The notes under the pieces: model-generated | What the model saw: the letters and a program-made list of their open reading frames with translations, nothing else | What the model was told of the DNA's origin: nothing | Database searches by the model: none | Position numbers and translations under genes: made by a program | In this document: positions 36,091 to 46,876 of the stretch, piece after piece | Position numbering within the stretch: the first letter of the stretch is position 1 | Layout of the letters: every line of letters begins with the position of its first letter | Source: Clarkia xantiana subsp. parviflora | Taxonomy: Eukaryota > Streptophyta > Magnoliopsida > Myrtales > Onagraceae | Assembly: GCA_036873135.1 (NCBI GenBank) | Contig: JAPTYO010000018.1 | Span: 10,655,503 to 10,719,502, forward strand | Length of the DNA: 64,000 nucleotides | Direction of reading: 5' to 3'

Positions 36091-39000
36091 ATTCATGGAG
36101 GATTGGCAGCATGAGGTGATACTACAGCCTCTCGGGAGGTCTATGCCTCTAGAATTTCCGCTGCTGTGGTGCTGGGCAAGAGGTCCCGATCCTGGACCGC
36201 GAAGGAAGAGATGGTGATTTCCTTTTCAGGGGAGGACCTGGTAGGTGTGGAGACTCCACACGATGATGCTTTGGTCGTGACCCTGGACATGGATGGGTAC
36301 GAGATGAAGCGAATTTTGATCGACGGAGGGAGCTCCTCCGATATTCTTTTTATGGATGCGCTGGAGGCCATGGGGAAAACGAAGAAGGACCTGACGCAAG
36401 TGAACTTCCCGATGGTGGGATTCTCTGGTTCTACCTCCTATCCGTTGGGAATGATCACCTTACCAGTGGAGTTCGGTAGTGGGTGGAAAGTGGAAAGGAG
36501 GAATGTGGAGTTCGTGGTGGTTGAGTCCGCGGGAACCTATAATGCAATTATCGGGAGAACTACCATCAACCCGCTGATGGCAGTTGCGTCGACTGTTCAC
36601 CAGAAGATGAAGTTCCCGACTGACCACGGAGTCGGGGAGGTTAAGGGCGACCAGGTGGCTTCCAGGAGGTGCTATGTTAATGCCACCCGACGGAGAAGAC
36701 GGGAGGCTATGACTATCCTCCAGACCGATGCTGATCCCAGAGAGGAGTTTGGGCGTCCCGCCCCTATGGAGGATTTGAAGGAGGTCGAGATTGACGGACC
36801 TCAGAGGAAGGTGAAAATCGGGTCCGCCCTGTCTGACGAGAGGGCCCGAGAATTGATCAAGCTGTTGAAGGAGTTCAAGGAGCTGTTTGCCTGGTCCCCG
36901 AGTGATATGCCAGGTATCAGCCCCGACGTGATTGTGCATGAATTGAAGATTGACCCCGCAATCAAGCCTATCACGCATAAGAGGCGTCTGATGGGCGCAG
37001 ACAAGAGAATCGCGATCTAGCAGGAGGTGGGCAGGTTGCTCGATGCTGGATTTATCAAGGAGCTCCGATTCCAGACTTGGGTCGCCAACCCGGTCTTGGT
37101 GAAGAAGAGCAATGGGAAATGGCGGATGTGTGTTGATTTCTGCGACTTGAATAAGGCTTGCCCGAAGGATTGTTACCCGCTTATGAGGATCGACCAGTTG
37201 GTGTGCTACGTCGGGACATGAATTTTTGAGCTTCATGGATGCTTACTCTGGTTATAATCAGATCAAGATGGCTAAGGAGGATGCCCCCCACACTGCCTTT
37301 TATGCTGATAGCGACATCTATCACTATGATGTCATGCCCTTTGGATTAATTAATGCCGGGGCAACTTATCAAAGGATGGTGAACAAGCTCTTCGGGGACA
37401 TGCTGGGGAAAACCATGGAGGCTTACGTGGACGATATGCTGGTAAAGTCCCGACAGGCTGAAGATCATGTAAGCAACTTGGCGGTGGCGTTTGAGCGGAT
37501 GAGGCTTCATCAATTTCGTTTGAACCCAGCCAAATGCGCCTTTGGAGTGCACTCGGGGAAGTTTTTGGGCTTTATGGTAAGCCAAAGAGAAATTGAGGTG
37601 AACCCCGAGAAGCTGAGGGCAATCGAGGAGATGCAGTCTCCAACAAATCATCGGGAGGTGCAAGTACTGAATGGCCGACTAGCTGCAATGAATCGCTTCC
37701 TGTCTAAGACAAGTGACCGATCCATGCCATTTTTTGAAGTACTGAGGGCCAACAAGAAGTTCGAGTGGACTGCCAAGTGTGAAGAGGCATTCTAGGCACT
37801 CAAGCAGCACCTCCGCACCCTCCCGGCATTGGCAAAACCGATTCCAGGCGAGCCGCTCTATCTATATTTGGTTGTTTCTGAGTTTGCTATTAGCTCTGTG
37901 TTAGTGAAGATTGTCGAGGGTAACCAAGTCCCCGTTTATTATGTAAGCAAGGCGTTTTCCAAGTCTGAAATGAATTATCCCTCCGTTGAGAAGTATCTTT
38001 TTGCGTTGATCATTACTGCTCGGAAGCTGAGGCCTTACTTCCACGCACATGAGATTACTGTATTGACGAATCAGCCTTTGAAGCATTTTTTGAACCGACC
38101 TGATGCGTCGGGGAGATTAGTGAAATGGGCAGTCGAGCTTAGTGAGTTCCGTATTCACTTTGCTCCGAGAACGGCTATTAAAGGTCAGGCGCTGGCGGAT
38201 TTCATAGCAGAGTGTACAGCCCCCGATCTGGAAGAAGCGGGTCTTGTAGAGGGGGCAACCATGGAGGTCTCGATAGCAGAGCAACCAGAAATGCGGAGCA
38301 ATCAGAACAGCCAAATGAGGAAAATACTTGGGAAATGTACACTGATGGCTCTTCGAGTTCAGACGGATCAGGAGCAGGGTTCATATTGATACCACCTGGC
38401 GGAGGCGAGCCCCTTCGATATGCTTTAGCCTTAACGTTTAGGGCCACCAACAATGAAGCTGAGTATGAGACTCTTATCACATGCCTCAAAATTGCCAAAG
38501 GTACGGGAGTTGGTCATTTAAGGGTGAAATGTAACACTGGTCTGATTGTGAATCAGGTCCAAGGACGATATGAGGCAAAGAGCCCGGTTATGAGAAAGTA
38601 CCTTCATGAGGTGCAAGTCTTGAAGGAGAGCTTCAAAAGTTTCGATATTGAGGCAATCCCGAGGGAGGAAAACGCGGAAGCGGATGCCTTGAGCAAATTT
38701 GCCTTGGGGGCACCCCTCGAGGAAAATCGAAAGGTGCACTTCTTGGAGAGGGTGATCTTGTCGACTACCGATCCATTGGAGGTGTGTGCCATTGAAGCAG
38801 GATCGGAGGAAGAGCCCACTTTGATGACCCCGATACTCGCGTACCTGACCACGGGGGCAGTCCCCGATGATAAGTAGAACTGACAGGATACGTCGGATCG
38901 CGGTTAATTACGTGGTGGTGGACAATCAGCTATACAAAAAGGGGTGGTTTTCAACTCCTTACTTGAAATGTGTAGCTGTGCCCGACGCAAATCGAATCCT

Positions 39001-39902
39001 TAGGGAGGTGCACGAAGGGGTCGCGGCTTGTCACGAAGGGGCCCGATCCATTGCGAGGAAAGTGCTGAATTTGGGCTATTACTGGCCTTCGATGAGCAAG
39101 GAGGCGACGATGTTAGTCCAATCTTGTGACGCGTGCCAGAGGTATGCCCCGAATATCGTGGCTCCGGCCGCTAATCTGACGTCCATCAAGAGTGCTTGGC
39201 CCTTCGCGCAGTGGGGTATCGACTTGGTGGGAACCCTCCCACAAGCAAAAGGTCAGTGTAAATATTTGCTTGTAGCCATTGATTATTTCTCAAAATGGAT
39301 AGAGGCTAAGGCATTGGCCAAGACAACGGGGAACCAAATCGTCAAGTTTCTCCAGACCCATATCCTATCCCGATACGGGATCCCCAAGGTGGTGATCAGC
39401 GATAATGGCCCTCCGTTCAACGGGGCCCAGTGGAAGGAATACTTGGAGGAACTGAAAATTGAGAATCGGACTGCCTCTGTCCGTCATGCTCAAACCAATG
39501 GACAAGTGGAGTCAGCCAACAAAATTGTGATGGATGGCCTGAAGAAAAGGGTCTATGCCTTGAAGGGTAAATGGCTGGACGAGCTGGAAAACGTACTTTG
39601 GGCTGTTGGAACAACACCCAAAAGATCGACCGGGGAGACTCCATTTGGCCTCATCTATGGCACGGAGGCAGTTGCTCCCGTCGAAATAGCTGTGGCATCC
39701 CATCAGACGAGGTATTACGAACCTCTATCGAATGATGAAATGAGGCGTTTGGACTTGGACTTGGTCGAAGAGAAGAGGCGGAGTGCTGAGGAGGTCTAGG
39801 CTCGGATGCCAGCTCCAAATGCGTACAAGTTGGAAGACCTCGATGGCAGAGTATTAAAGCATTCTTTCAGTAGTGAACACTTGAAGAAATGTCATGTTTA
39901 AT
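36091..39902 (+). pseudogene. pol: Broken pol of element C
   Basis: Protease: RILIDGGSSSDIL in 36166-37020. RT begins there, with a stop at 37018-37020, Arg to Cys in VDFCDLNKACP, a frameshift near 37215, then AYVDDMLVKS intact in 37226-37795. A TAG at 37793 precedes the first RNase H and connection (37829-38389). The second, archaeal-type RNase H is at 38300-38870 (MYTDGSSSSDGSGAG, NNEAEYETL, EADALSK), with its usual VKCD read as VKCN. Integrase (38867-39799) keeps HEGVAACHE, CDACQRY, GIDLVG, SDNGPPF and QVESANK, thus all three catalytic acids. TAG at 39797; about 55 codons of the C-terminal part are deleted before the end at 39902. Confidence 0.93.
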
Positions 39903-40320
39903 GTTAAGTCGCCTTTAGTGGTGCAAGTTGATGTTAAGTCGCCTTCAGTGGTGCACGATGTTATTAAGTCGCCTTAAGTGGTGCACGATGTTATTAAGTC
40001 GCCTTAAGTGGTGCAAGTTATCTATCGTTTGATTCAATGTAAGCAGATTTTAAGCGATCAATGAATAAAGAGGTTGCTTCCGATCAGATTGTTCTTATAT
40101 TTATTCTAAGTGTTGTTAAGTCGCCTTAAGTGGTGCTAGTTGTCAAGTCGCCTTAAGTGGTGCAAGTTGTTAAGTCGCTTTAAGTGGTGCGCGATACTAA
40201 GTCGCCTTAAGTGGTGCAAGTTGTTAAGTCGCCTTAAGTGGTGCACGATATTAAGTCACCTTAAGTGGTGTGGGCAAAATGTCTTAAGTGACGCAATCAC
40301 CTTAAGTGGTGCAGTGATAA
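39903..40320. repeat. Tandem repeats downstream of C pol
   Basis: About a dozen copies of GTTAAGTCGCCTTAAGTGGT plus GCAAGTT or GCACGATATT, the reverse complement of the CCACTTAAGGCGA unit in element B. A non-repeat insert of about 80 bp (40020-40100) contains AATGAATAAAGAGG, also present in B. Confidence 0.92.
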
Positions 40321-40405
40321 TCGGAACCAAAAAAGAGTTGATATTATAAAGATCTGCGAGGTTCACGATAAAGGAGGAAATTACAAGGACTATAAAGATA
40401 GAGCA

Positions 40406-43243
40406 TTAAGCTTGGTCCTCGTCAGCATCGGCAGGAGCAAGATCCACGAGATCTGTGGCAGAAGGCTCCACAGGATCGGACCCTTGGAGATCAGTCAGTG
40501 AATGTTCAGCTGCTGGAGGGTCGATTATCGGGGGATCAACTGTCGGGGGATCGGCACTTGGAAGCTCCGCCACGTCTTCAATACCCGCGAGGGTGTTGCC
40601 CTCATCACTCTCCTCCGAGAGGTCGAAATACCTCTTCGCAAAGGGGGCGAGAGTAGCAGACTTATCGAAGTTAATGGCGTCGCCATACTCCAGATGGAGC
40701 TCCTCAACCACGTTGAAGAGGGTGTTCTCCACCTCCGCGGTGCAGAATTTCACCGCGTCAGCTTGGAAGTCCTTAGAGCCCCGATAATCTTCCCGACCCT
40801 TGGTTTCAGCCTTGGTTTCAGCCTCGGCCAATTTGGCAGGAACCTCAGCAAGTTCCCGCTCCAGTCTCGCCTTGGCGTCTTCCAGAGCCTTCTTCTCAAG
40901 GACAAGTCTGTCCCGAGTCTCCGTATCCCTTTTCCGCTCCTGCTGCTCCAGCTTCAGCAGCCCCTCGAAGTCCTGAACCCGCTTTTGGAGGTCCCGAGTC
41001 TTTCGATTAAGGATGGCCTGCTCCTTAGCCAATTTCCCCCTCGAAGACTCGGAGGCGGCGAGATCCTCCTCGAGCTTGGCTACAACCGCGGGAGCCCCCT
41101 TGGCCCACTCCTGCTCCAGAGCCTCCTCGAAGGCCAGAATGTACCCGAAGCAGCGGTTTATGTCTGCCATCTCTTGCGAAGAAAAGAGGAAAAGGTTAGC
41201 ACATGAATATCCTGCTTTATCGATTAAAGAGTGAAAATAGGAACTTTACCTCCACCCGACGAATAGCCATTCCACGGATATCCGCGCGGACGTCCTCCCG
41301 ATCCAGGGAGAGCGGAAGCCTCAGAGACGGCAGAACCGAGCCTGCCACCAAATGAAGACCCAACTCCGGGTATGTATCACCCTGTCGGAGCTGTACTCCT
41401 TGAAGCGTCTGGATCGGGGTCCAGGGAGCCGCCTCCTGGTCGGGGTCGTAGACCTTGTAGAAGCTCCCGTCCAAGGGGAGAGGAGGAGGACCGATTGGAG
41501 TCGTGGAGGTGCGCATCTCCGAGTCGCCCTGGGACCCAGAGGGAGTCAAGCTGTGGATGGGTGAATGCTGCTGCGAAGGAGGCGAGGGGGGCAGCCCCCT
41601 GGAGGTTGGCTTCAGTGGGGGCTGCCTCGTTCCCCGACGACGAATTAAGGCAAGGCCCTCGTCTGTATCCTCGGAGGAGTTCAGATCTTCCACCCGACGA
41701 AACTGATCGCCTGTCGGGGTTTCTCCAGCCCCTGATCCCATCGGGGCAGGAAGTTAAGGGAGACCCTCTCCAACTGGAGCACTGAAAGGTGGTGCCCCTG
41801 CTGAAACTCCAGCCCCCGACTGAGTTCCCGATTGACCTGCACCTAGAGGATGAGATGCTTCAGAAAGATAGTCAGGAAGTTGGTCAGGATCCTTACACCA
41901 AATGACACGCCGAGAGAGGTATTGGTCTGTCCCGTGGTAGTTGTAGTAACCCGCTTTGAGGATGCGGGGAGTTTCCCCTCGGAGGATGCGTTTGATCTCT
42001 CTGATTCTTGGCTCCTTTCTGGAGGGGATTAACTCCTTAGGAACTTGCTTCCTGTACGATTTAATAGCTAGGCGGAGCTGTTTACCTTCTTCAGCATTCT
42101 GGACATTGAAGAGCCGGTCCATCTCCTCTACTCGGGTCCGCTTAGTCCTCTCCGCGGAGGGAGATCCCGACGAAGCGGTGGCCTTCTTTGCCGACTTCCT
42201 CTTCCGCGCGGGGCGCTGGACAGCGTCGGTCTCTCCCTGCTTAAGGAGGAGATTGGTCAGCAGTGATACCTTCTTAGCTGCAAACAATGGAAAACAGAGA
42301 CATGATCAGAAATATTACCCAAAGAACCATATTGGAGGGGCCGTCGTGGAGTTGACCCCCGGAGATCGTATCGAGGAGGCGGATCCCGGCCTCCACCAGG
42401 TCCCGCTCCTTGAGGGAGTTAGCGTCGAGGGGAGTGTAAGATTCCCTCCAACGGTAAAGCTGGATGCAGTGAAGGATTTGGAAGTCTTCATCAGAATAGG
42501 TGTGATAAGCGGGAAGAGAGTCCGCTTCAACCACCCATCGGGGCCATGGGATAGAACTGTTCTTAATGAAGAAGTAGCTCCTCTTCCACCGCTGTTGTCA
42601 GACCCTGTATCAATAAGGAGCCCCCGACCCTTGACAACCTTCCAGGTATCGCTGGTCCAACTGCACCGTGCAAGCTGCTGCTTATTCCATTTTGGCATCC
42701 GAGGATAGAAGGCGCAAACCCAAGCCTCGTTGCACTTCATTCCGTAGAAGGTTCGGAAGAGTTGGAGGCTGTAGACCCACTTTTGACAGAAGCAGAGGAC
42801 TTGGAAAGCATTCCACACGCGGATGGTGTGGGGGGAGAAGGTAGTTGGATGCGTCTTGTAATGGGCGCACATCTCAACCCAATTACCGCAGAAGGGGAAT
42901 CGGATCCCTGCCGATATCTGTCCGGTGGAGACAAATTCCTCCCCTGCCTCGGGACGAGTGACCACAGGGTCGCCCGGGGCACGGTAGCAAGAATAAGGAA
43001 GGCGAGGCTCCCAGGTCGAGGTAATGCATCCTTCTCGGAGAGCTGCATCATAGGCAGTCACCGAGATTTCATTGGGAGCGTAATCGAAGTTGAAGGATTT
43101 TCTACCCTCAGAACTGGATCCGCTGTCTGAAAATTAGCCATGGCAGGAAAAGGCGTGGTGGGTTTTCGGAAAAATACAAGCAAACTGATCAAAAACAAAG
43201 GAAAGGCTACGCTAATATCAGAGAAGGAAGTCTTACCAGACAT
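40406..43243 (-). pseudogene. Spliced antisense gene (aORF) of element C
   Basis: Antisense to C, between pol and the 3' LTR. Exons (minus): 43243-43237 (ATGTCTG), 43126-42357, 42277-41250 and 41170-40406. Allowing for one lost base near 42590, exon 2 has the same length as in B (allowing for B's extra G) and the phases run through to the stop. Exon 2: PF04195-like domain (THPTTFSPHTIRVWNAF, CAFYPRMPKWNK). Exon 3: a Lys/Arg-rich block (RPARKRKSAKK), then a Pro/Ser-rich linker, with a TAA near 41752. Exon 4: a coiled coil from MADINRCFGYIL, with Glu/Lys/Leu heptads, ending in a Pro/Asp-rich tail. About 868 codons. Only two lesions; the best preserved copy. Function unknown; a nucleic-acid-binding role is only a guess from the basic block. 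Confidence 0.78.
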
Positions 43244-43399
43244 GATGAATCGAAGCGAAAAGGATGATCTTAACGGTCGGAAAGCTGATTGGAAAACAGG
43301 AAGCCGAAGAAGAACTTGTGCTTTCGAAGTTGCAGAGCTTTTGAAATCGCAGAGAGTGAAACGGTAAAAGAGAAAGAAGAACAGTGCCCAGAATTAGGG

Positions 43400-43406
43400 T
43401 TTTATA
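43400..43406 (-). promoter_or_regulatory. TATA box of the C antisense gene
   Basis: CTCCTATAAAACCC on the minus strand, about 160 bp before the ATG, at the place of the B copy's TATA box. Confidence 0.55.
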
Positions 43407-43754
43407 GGAGAAGGGATAGTCGAAGGGACATTCTAATCTGGACCGTTGAAGGCGAAACGTTTCAATCCGAGCCGTTGAGATAAAAGGGGGCAGAATGGAA
43501 AGAGACGTTAATGATGAAACGGCCTGAAAAGTGCTTTTCAGAAAAATCAGGCACGGGTGCCAAAACCGTCGCTTCGTCACCCGCTGCATTTAATGGCCGA
43601 GTAACCGAGGAGTCTTCTCGAATTTGGTGACTATCCTCGAGGTATCGAGGAATCGTGGACGAGAAGATCCGTGTAAATGAATTTTTTCAAGGGAAAAGCC
43701 TCTGATACGAGGTCGGGAGTTTAAAGGCACGACGAATTGTAAGTCCCTCATGTC

Positions 43755-43765
43755 TTGGGGGCAAA
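43755..43765 (+). other. Polypurine tract of element C
   Basis: TTGGGGGCAAA immediately before the 3' LTR; same 3' end as element A. Confidence 0.85.
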
Positions 43766-44446
43766 TGATGGGTTTCGCTATAGCCGTTAGGCCCTTTAAC
43801 GACGAGTAAACGGTGAATAGGCCCACTGGGCCCTAAAAGAGGTCAAGAAGACCAATGCGAAGGGTCCCGACAAGAGGAGTCCCGATGGTGAAGGGTCCAG
43901 AAAAGGTCGGTCCCGATATGCGAGCTGGACGCTCCCGGTGAGATGCCTTTAAGTAGGCCCCGATGATATGCCTTTAAGTAGGCCCCGATGTTGAATCCCT
44001 GAGAATGTTGGCCCTGTCACGATGACGAGGGGCCCCGAGCGGTGACCAAATGAGATAACTCTGGAGTCCCCGATACTGGTCGGCACTTGCTATCAGAGGT
44101 TGAGGCCGAGAAACACGCCCACTATCAGAGTAGTGGCCGAGATAAGCGGAACGTGGCTGAGATAAGTGGGATCGTGGCCGAGATAAGCGGAACGTGGGCT
44201 AACTGCCCCGGCGGTTCATCAGGTAACTGGGGTAACTCCTCTCCTATAAAAAGGCAGAAGTTACCTCAGATCAAAAACACATTTACATACTCATACTTTT
44301 GCTTGCCTTACCTGCCACGAGATTCTCATTTAAGCATCGGAGAGGGATTCTGGGTCACCGCCCGATCTATTCCCCTCTTGCAGGATTACGTGGAGCGAAG
44401 GATTTCGGATTTTCGTCAAGACCGGAGTTACCACCGTGATCCAACA
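43766..44446 (+). repeat. 3' LTR of element C
   Basis: TGATGGGTTTCGC to GTGATCCAACA, 681 bp. Shorter than the 5' LTR mainly because a 13-base CCCCGAGCGGTGA duplication and a few bases near the end are absent. Confidence 0.93.
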
Positions 44447-44480
44447 GTTGTAAACTGAACATCTTGCAAGATGGTTCAGT

Positions 44481-44491
44481 TTAGGGGAGGA
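44481..44491 (+). other. Polypurine tract of element D
   Basis: TTAGGGGAGGA directly before the 3' LTR, 22 bases after the pol stop. Confidence 0.85.
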
Positions 44492-45030
44492 TGTGTAAGT
44501 GTATGGTGTGTTATTATGCAGGCTAAGAGAAGCAAGAAGAGGAAAGGATTCGACTGGAGTCGAATAACTTGGAATACAACATCAAGAAGATAAGGACCTG
44601 ATGCTGGCACATATTTAAACACGGAGAATGGGATGCTGACACATATGTAAACACAGAGAATGAAGATGTTTACATAGAGTCTGGAGATACTGACACAAAT
44701 AATGATATGTTTACACAGAGAGTTGCAGAACACGTGAGTTTTAGTAGAGTCAGTGTCTAGTTGGTTAAGTTTAAGTTATTATGTTTGAGTTAAGTGTCAG
44801 TTTTTATATTGAGAGGTTATGCTGAAGTTTAGGGGAAGTTATGTTTAATGGATAGAGTTGGTTTTGCTGTAGTAGTTGTAAAGAACAAATATAGTTTTAC
44901 GTTGAATGAAGTTTTTACTCAGTTCCTGATAATTTGAGATTCATTATTCTCGCTCTCTTCCAACGTTTACTCATTTCTCAATTGAAGTTCAGATTGTGAT
45001 TACTTGTTGGCAAACAAGTATTACATTTAC
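44492..45030 (+). repeat. 3' LTR of element D
   Basis: Begins TGTGTAAGTGTATGG and ends ATTACATTTAC. It is about 30 bp longer than the 5' LTR because a GCTGGCACATATTTAAACAC segment is duplicated at 44600-44660. Confidence 0.9.
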
Positions 45031-45635
45031 CCAGCAGTCAAAGCTTTGAAAACTCAGGACTCCTGGCTGCACACACCTCGCACATGACTAAAACTAGCAT
45101 GCTACTCACTTAGCATCTACCACCGATTCGGGTATGAATAAATAGAACCGAGGCTTCGTCATCTCTACCCGATGGTAGAGGAGAAGCTCTATCCATGGTG
45201 AAATTCTCAGCAACTACAGTTTCCGTATCTTCATTTATATTCATGACATTTTACACCCATAACAATGATAAAACCTTCTCCATTGTTGATCTCATCATTC
45301 TCAGTGGCCATTTATCCATTCTGAGGCATTACCATTTACCCACTTATCCATTCTAAAACATGGAAGCAAGTCGACCTTCTATTTAAGGATGGTGCTTATG
45401 TCCATGCTTATGGAAACTATGCTGCACATATAACTTAATAATTAGCTAAGCATAGAATTTATATTGAATTATCAACCTCAATCTTTTTATTCACATAGTT
45501 GCAGCGTGCAAGAGACACTGTCTTGGGTTTGTTGCTGTAGCGAAATTTCCCCCCCCCCCCCGATAAAAATGGAACAGGGAAAGGAGGAGCGAGGGAGGTC
45601 GATGGTGGCACCAATGGCTGATCAGAATGTATGGG

Positions 45636-45790
45636 TTGTCGGAGATGACTGTACAGCTCAATTCCTTGTGCAAAATTGCGGATCTTCGAGGCATATAGGA
45701 CCTTCCTGACATTGTCGAAGAGCCTTGAATTGTAGATTTCTTGATCGGCCACGATTTCGCCGAACCCGTTTGATTTGAATATCTCAACCG
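45636..45790 (-). pseudogene. Fragment resembling 6-phosphogluconate dehydrogenase
   Basis: Within a 124-codon open frame (45833-45459) about 50 residues, from VEIFKSNGFGEIVADQ to DNVRKVLYASKIRNFAQGIEL, read like the region of plant 6-phosphogluconate dehydrogenase around the ALYASKI-(C/R)SYAQGMNL motif. That enzyme oxidises 6-phosphogluconate to ribulose 5-phosphate in the pentose phosphate pathway. Sequence on both sides stops matching, and a C run (45549-45561) follows, so it is a scrap and not a gene. It sits between element D and the LTR of element F. The match is from recognition of the motif, not from a search. Confidence 0.5.
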
Positions 45791-46676
45791 CTAATAACCG
45801 ATGGCGATAGAGTATTGCATGTGGATTTTCCACTCGGCCTTGTTTATGGCGTCAATAAGCCGTGCGTATCAGATGGCTTGCTAGGTCCTCCGTGCTACTT
45901 GATTTCTTCCCTTTGGTTCATGTACAGATCATTCAATTAAAACATGTTGATTAGAGATGCATGTCAAATTAACAATATGTCAATTCTTTGATCATTAGCA
46001 GCACCATATATTATATATAGTAAATATGTGAACGTATCACATGATAAGTGATTCCCAACTTATGGGCTTATATGTATGCGAGAACACATGTATCATTATT
46101 CACATAATTAATCTACTTGTATACTCATAGGAATATAAGTAGTTTAAGTTGAAGGAGACTTCCCTGAGTTTGATGAATTCGATCTAACATTGACAGTATT
46201 AACCAGATTGATCGGTCTTGTTGATGTTGACTGGTTTGCCCAGTTTGACTGTTGTTGATCGGTGCAAACTTTTAGGAGAAATATGTGAAAGCATAATCGA
46301 TGCTTCGGATCTGATGTAAACTCCATGAAGCATAGATGTGCATGTGTGGTCCAACAGGACCGATATGGGGGCCGAGTGGCAGCGGGTACCGGTCGTGAAG
46401 TGAGTAAAACGCAGTGGAGCTGTCGCAATGCTGTAGACTTGGTCGCTATTTTTTGAGTGTATGCTCTCTTTCTCCGTCAGGTACGTGCCCAGATCAAGGA
46501 ATACAAACAAGGTTTGCCGAAGTCAACCCACATGATTTGAATATTGGTTCAGGTCAGCCAACTGAACAAGACTTAGCTCCATTGGGCCGGCCCGATGATT
46601 CCAATCAGCCCTCTGCTATAGAGACCGAGCCCAGCCAGCTTTGTTTCACAATCGAACATGACTAATTGTCCGATTC
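45791..46676. other. Noncoding DNA between D and the F LTR
   Basis: AT-rich, with TTGAC-rich words at 46170-46270 and no credible ORF. It may be the leader of element F, whose PBS and LTR follow directly. Confidence 0.4.
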
Positions 46677-46691
46677 CCACAGATGGCGCCA
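46677..46691 (-). other. Primer-binding site of element F
   Basis: Minus-strand TGGCGCCATCTGTGG beside the LTR edge at 46693; the Tat-type site with GCCA for GCCG. Confidence 0.7.
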
Positions 46692-46692
46692 A

Positions 46693-46876
46693 TGTTGGCA
46701 CCTGAATTTACCGAGTTGATTTCCACGGTGTCTCCGAGCTCCTTAGTCTTCGAATCCCGGGCACGCACCTGCAAAAATGAACAATGCCAAGGCGAACCCC
46801 GACGATCCCTCTCCGACGGTCAAATTAGTTACCATTCATGTAAAGAGAGATATCACTATTTTAGATTGTATATAAT
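46693..46876 (-). repeat. 3' part of the 5' LTR of element F, cut by element E
   Basis: On the plus strand starts TGTTGGCACCTG. On the minus strand it shows GTCGGAGAGGGATCGTCGG and TTTTGCAGG, the U5 blocks of the other Tat LTRs here. At 46872-46876 it is cut by element E (TSD ATAAT) and resumes at 55131. Confidence 0.75.

Larger units (their letters stand above)
33759..44446 (+). mobile_element. Tat-lineage Ty3/Gypsy element C, nested in D
   Basis: 10.7 kb between LTRs 33759-34457 and 43766-44446, with exact 5-bp target duplication GTTGT (33754-33758 and 44447-44451). Same family as T1 and B. Order: LTR, PBS, gag, pol, tandem repeats, antisense gene, polypurine tract, LTR. By eye the LTRs differ by roughly ten substitutions plus a few indels, so it is recent. 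Confidence 0.95.
28819..45031 (+). mobile_element. Ty1/Copia retrotransposon D with element C nested inside
   Basis: Bounded by direct LTRs at 28819-29326 and 44492-45030, PBS for initiator-Met tRNA and a gag-pol order protease, integrase, RT, RNase H, which defines Ty1/Copia. Element C (33759-44446) splits it close to the pol stop; without C it is about 5.5 kb. CAGCAG occurs within two bases of both outer ends but no exact TSD is visible, so an end base has probably mutated. Confidence 0.92.

Noticed and set aside
28811..45037. CAGCAG as target duplication of element D
   Set aside because: Present near both ends but two bases off on the left and one on the right; not reported as an exact TSD.
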